NCBI RefSeq assembly: GCF_000411975.1
Contig: NZ_ASXG01000122.1
Coordinates: forward strand, 1 to 64,000
Source of the DNA: Amycolatopsis orientalis DSM 43388
GTDB lineage: Bacteria > Actinomycetota > Actinomycetes > Mycobacteriales > Pseudonocardiaceae
Direction: 5' to 3'
DNA length: 64,000 bases
Every line of letters begins with the position of its first letter. The stretch's first letter is position 1. A program made the position numbers and the translations under genes. Shown here one piece after another: positions 62,721-64,000 of this stretch. The notes under the pieces were generated by a model. It ran no database searches and was not told the DNA's origin. It was given only the letters and a program-made list of their open reading frames with translations.

Positions 62721-62823
62721 GCCGGGCAGGGACCGGCCGTCTGCCCGAAGTGGACACTCGGCCGAATCCGCGAAGCTGCCTTCCGTCGCAGACCACTGAC
62801 GGAGACAGGGAGAGAGCTGGCGG

Positions 62824-63519
62824 ATGACGAATCCACACCTGAGCGCCGGACCGGTGTTGTCGGGGCGCGGGCTGGTGAAGCGCTACGGGCAGCAGCACGC
62901 ATTGGCCGGAATCGACATCGACGTCCAGCCCGGCGAGGCGATCGCCATCGTCGGTCCGTCCGGCTCCGGCAAAACTTCGCTGCTGCACGTGCTGGCGGGC
63001 ATCCTGCGCGCGGACAGCGGGGAAATCTGGTTGCAGGGACAGCGGATCGACCAGTTCGGCGAAAAACGGCGCAGCGAACTGCGGCGCACCGAATTCGGTT
63101 TTGTCTTCCAGTCCGGAATGCTCGTGTCCGAGCTGACCGCTGAGGAGAATGTCGCGCTGCCTTCGCTGCTGGCCGGCGGAACTCGGGGCGAATCGATTGC
63201 CGCGGCGCGGGAATGGCTCGGCAAGCTCGGGCTGGCCGGCAAGGAAGCGCGGCTGCCCGGCGAGCTTTCCGGCGGCGAGGCGCAGCGCGTGGCGATCGCC
63301 CGTGCGCTCACCCACCGGCCGAAGGTGATCTTCGCCGACGAGCCGACCGGCGCGCTCGACACTCGCACCGGCCGCGAGACGATGGACGCGCTGCTGTCCG
63401 CCGCGCGGGCGTCCGGAGCCGCGGTGCTCGTGGTGACCCACGACCGGGACCTCGCCGAATCGATGCCGCGCACCGTGGCGATCCGCGACGGCCTGATCGC
63501 GACGAGGCTCGCGGCATGA
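62824..63519 (+). CDS. ABC transporter ATPase (LolD/MacB type)
   Basis: A 231-residue ATPase with Walker A GPSGSGKT (residues 44-51), signature LSGGEAQRVAIARAL (~148), Walker B VIFADEP (168-174) and switch His in VVTHDRD. This class powers FtsX-like permeases that move lipids, bacitracin-like peptides or signals by a mechanotransmission cycle. Its stop overlaps the permease start as ATGA. Divergent from a two-component system that probably regulates it. Confidence 0.95.
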   Translation: MTNPHLSAGPVLSGRGLVKRYGQQHALAGIDIDVQPGEAIAIVGPSGSGKTSLLHVLAGILRADSGEIWLQGQRIDQFGEKRRSELRRTEFGFVFQSGMLVSELTAEENVALPSLLAGGTRGESIAAAREWLGKLGLAGKEARLPGELSGGEAQRVAIARALTHRPKVIFADEPTGALDTRTGRETMDALLSAARASGAAVLVVTHDRDLAESMPRTVAIRDGLIATRLAA

Positions 63520-64000
63520 ACCCGTTCCAGCTCGCCCTGCGGGTGCTGCGCGGCGACCGGCGGACCCGCACCTCGGCGATCCTCACCGCGGTCGGCGTCG
63601 CCGTCGCGACCGGGCTCGTGCTGCTGCTGGCGACCTTGCCGTACGCCACCCAGGCGCGCGAGCAGCGGGCGCTGTGGCAGAGCAGCGGCCACTACGACTC
63701 CGGCCAGCAGCACACCCTGCTCGTCAATTCCTCCAAGGACTACTTCAACGGCAAGCAGGTCGCCCGCGTCGACATCGCGGTCACCGGCCCGGCCGGCTCG
63801 CTGCGGCTGCCCCCGGGCATCCCGCGACTGCCGGGACCCGGCGAGACCATCGTGTCGCCCGCGCTCGGCAAGCTGCTCAACGCCACTCCGGCCGACCAGC
63901 TCGGGAACCGCTTCGGCAAACCGGTCGCCGCGTTCGGCGAGGAGGCGCTGCGGTATCCGGAACAGCTCGTCGCGCTCGTCGGGCACAGCACGCAGGAGAT
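63516..64000 (+). CDS. FtsX-like ABC permease (partial, runs off window)
   Basis: Only the first 161 codons are in the window. It begins NPFQLALRVLRGDRRTRTSAI, then a membrane helix (VAVATGLVLLLATLPYAT), then an extracytoplasmic segment with DIAVTGPAGSLRLPPGIP, the N-terminal layout of FtsX/MacB permeases. It pairs with the ATPase whose stop codon it overlaps. The remaining helices lie outside the window. Confidence 0.85.
   Translation, partial: MNPFQLALRVLRGDRRTRTSAILTAVGVAVATGLVLLLATLPYATQAREQRALWQSSGHYDSGQQHTLLVNSSKDYFNGKQVARVDIAVTGPAGSLRLPPGIPRLPGPGETIVSPALGKLLNATPADQLGNRFGKPVAAFGEEALRYPEQLVALVGHSTQE

Overview
The window is very GC-rich, uses GTG and TTG starts freely, and carries type VII secretion (PE/PPE/EspG) genes, DUF3558 lipoproteins, chaplin-like surface repeats and PASTA-less class A penicillin-binding proteins. 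This points to a filamentous actinomycete of the Pseudonocardiaceae, with Amycolatopsis or a close relative the best guess; that is an inference from gene content, not a database result. The housekeeping backbone (yqgE, leuS, dnaB, rplI-rpsR-ssb-rpsF, a GT87 transferase, ponA, DUF5318, padR, ino1) is the set that lies near oriC in mycobacteria, so this is probably the origin-proximal core of the chromosome.

Layout. 1-1.1 kb: gene-free, with a 54/55-bp tandem repeat array. 1.1-9 kb: yqgE, an SdpI-like membrane protein, a phytase-like secreted esterase, leuS with a possible leucine leader peptide, a lipoprotein, and an ABC exporter whose 3' end was duplicated in tandem with its neighbour (191 bp). 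9-13.7 kb: SDR and TetR genes, ribokinase, and PTS enzyme I with a perfect DasR-type operator over its start codon. 13.7-18.5 kb: DUF1707 protein, a lipoprotein, and a coupled operon of AI-2E-type permease, sensor kinase and response regulator. 18.8-23.2 kb: two exported proteins, the second a 1042-residue protein with about 14 chaplin-like repeats. 23.2-27.4 kb: DODA-type dioxygenase, YciI protein, a fossil TetR/MFS pair, and dnaB with a DnaA-box cluster upstream. 27.4-31.5 kb: a type VII secretion cargo island (PE-like, DUF3558, PPE-like, EspG) without secretion machinery, next to a decayed second copy. 31.6-33.3 kb: ribosomal/ssb operon. 33.4-36.3 kb: three related surface proteins with sortase-like tails. 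36.4-49.2 kb: endonuclease IV, GT87, ROK/oxidoreductase pair, two tandem ponA paralogues, DUF5318, PadR, ino1. 49.2-64 kb: methyltransferase, HAD phosphatase, MarR/MFS efflux pair, PhoX-like Tat protein, SdrD_B surface protein, AftB-like GT-C transferase, SDR, amidohydrolase, and a LuxR-type two-component system divergent from an ABC/FtsX-type transporter that runs off the window.

Themes. Much of the window concerns the envelope: peptidoglycan synthases, an arabinofuranosyltransferase-like enzyme, inositol phosphate synthase (phosphatidylinositol/LAM precursor), repeat-rich surface proteins and PE/PPE-type cargo. A second theme is leaderless transcription: at least a dozen genes have a TANNNT -10 hexamer 6-7 nt before the start codon, and several operators sit over that short interval, so a repressor there would block promoter and start together. 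No tRNA, rRNA, CRISPR array, insertion sequence or phage gene was seen.
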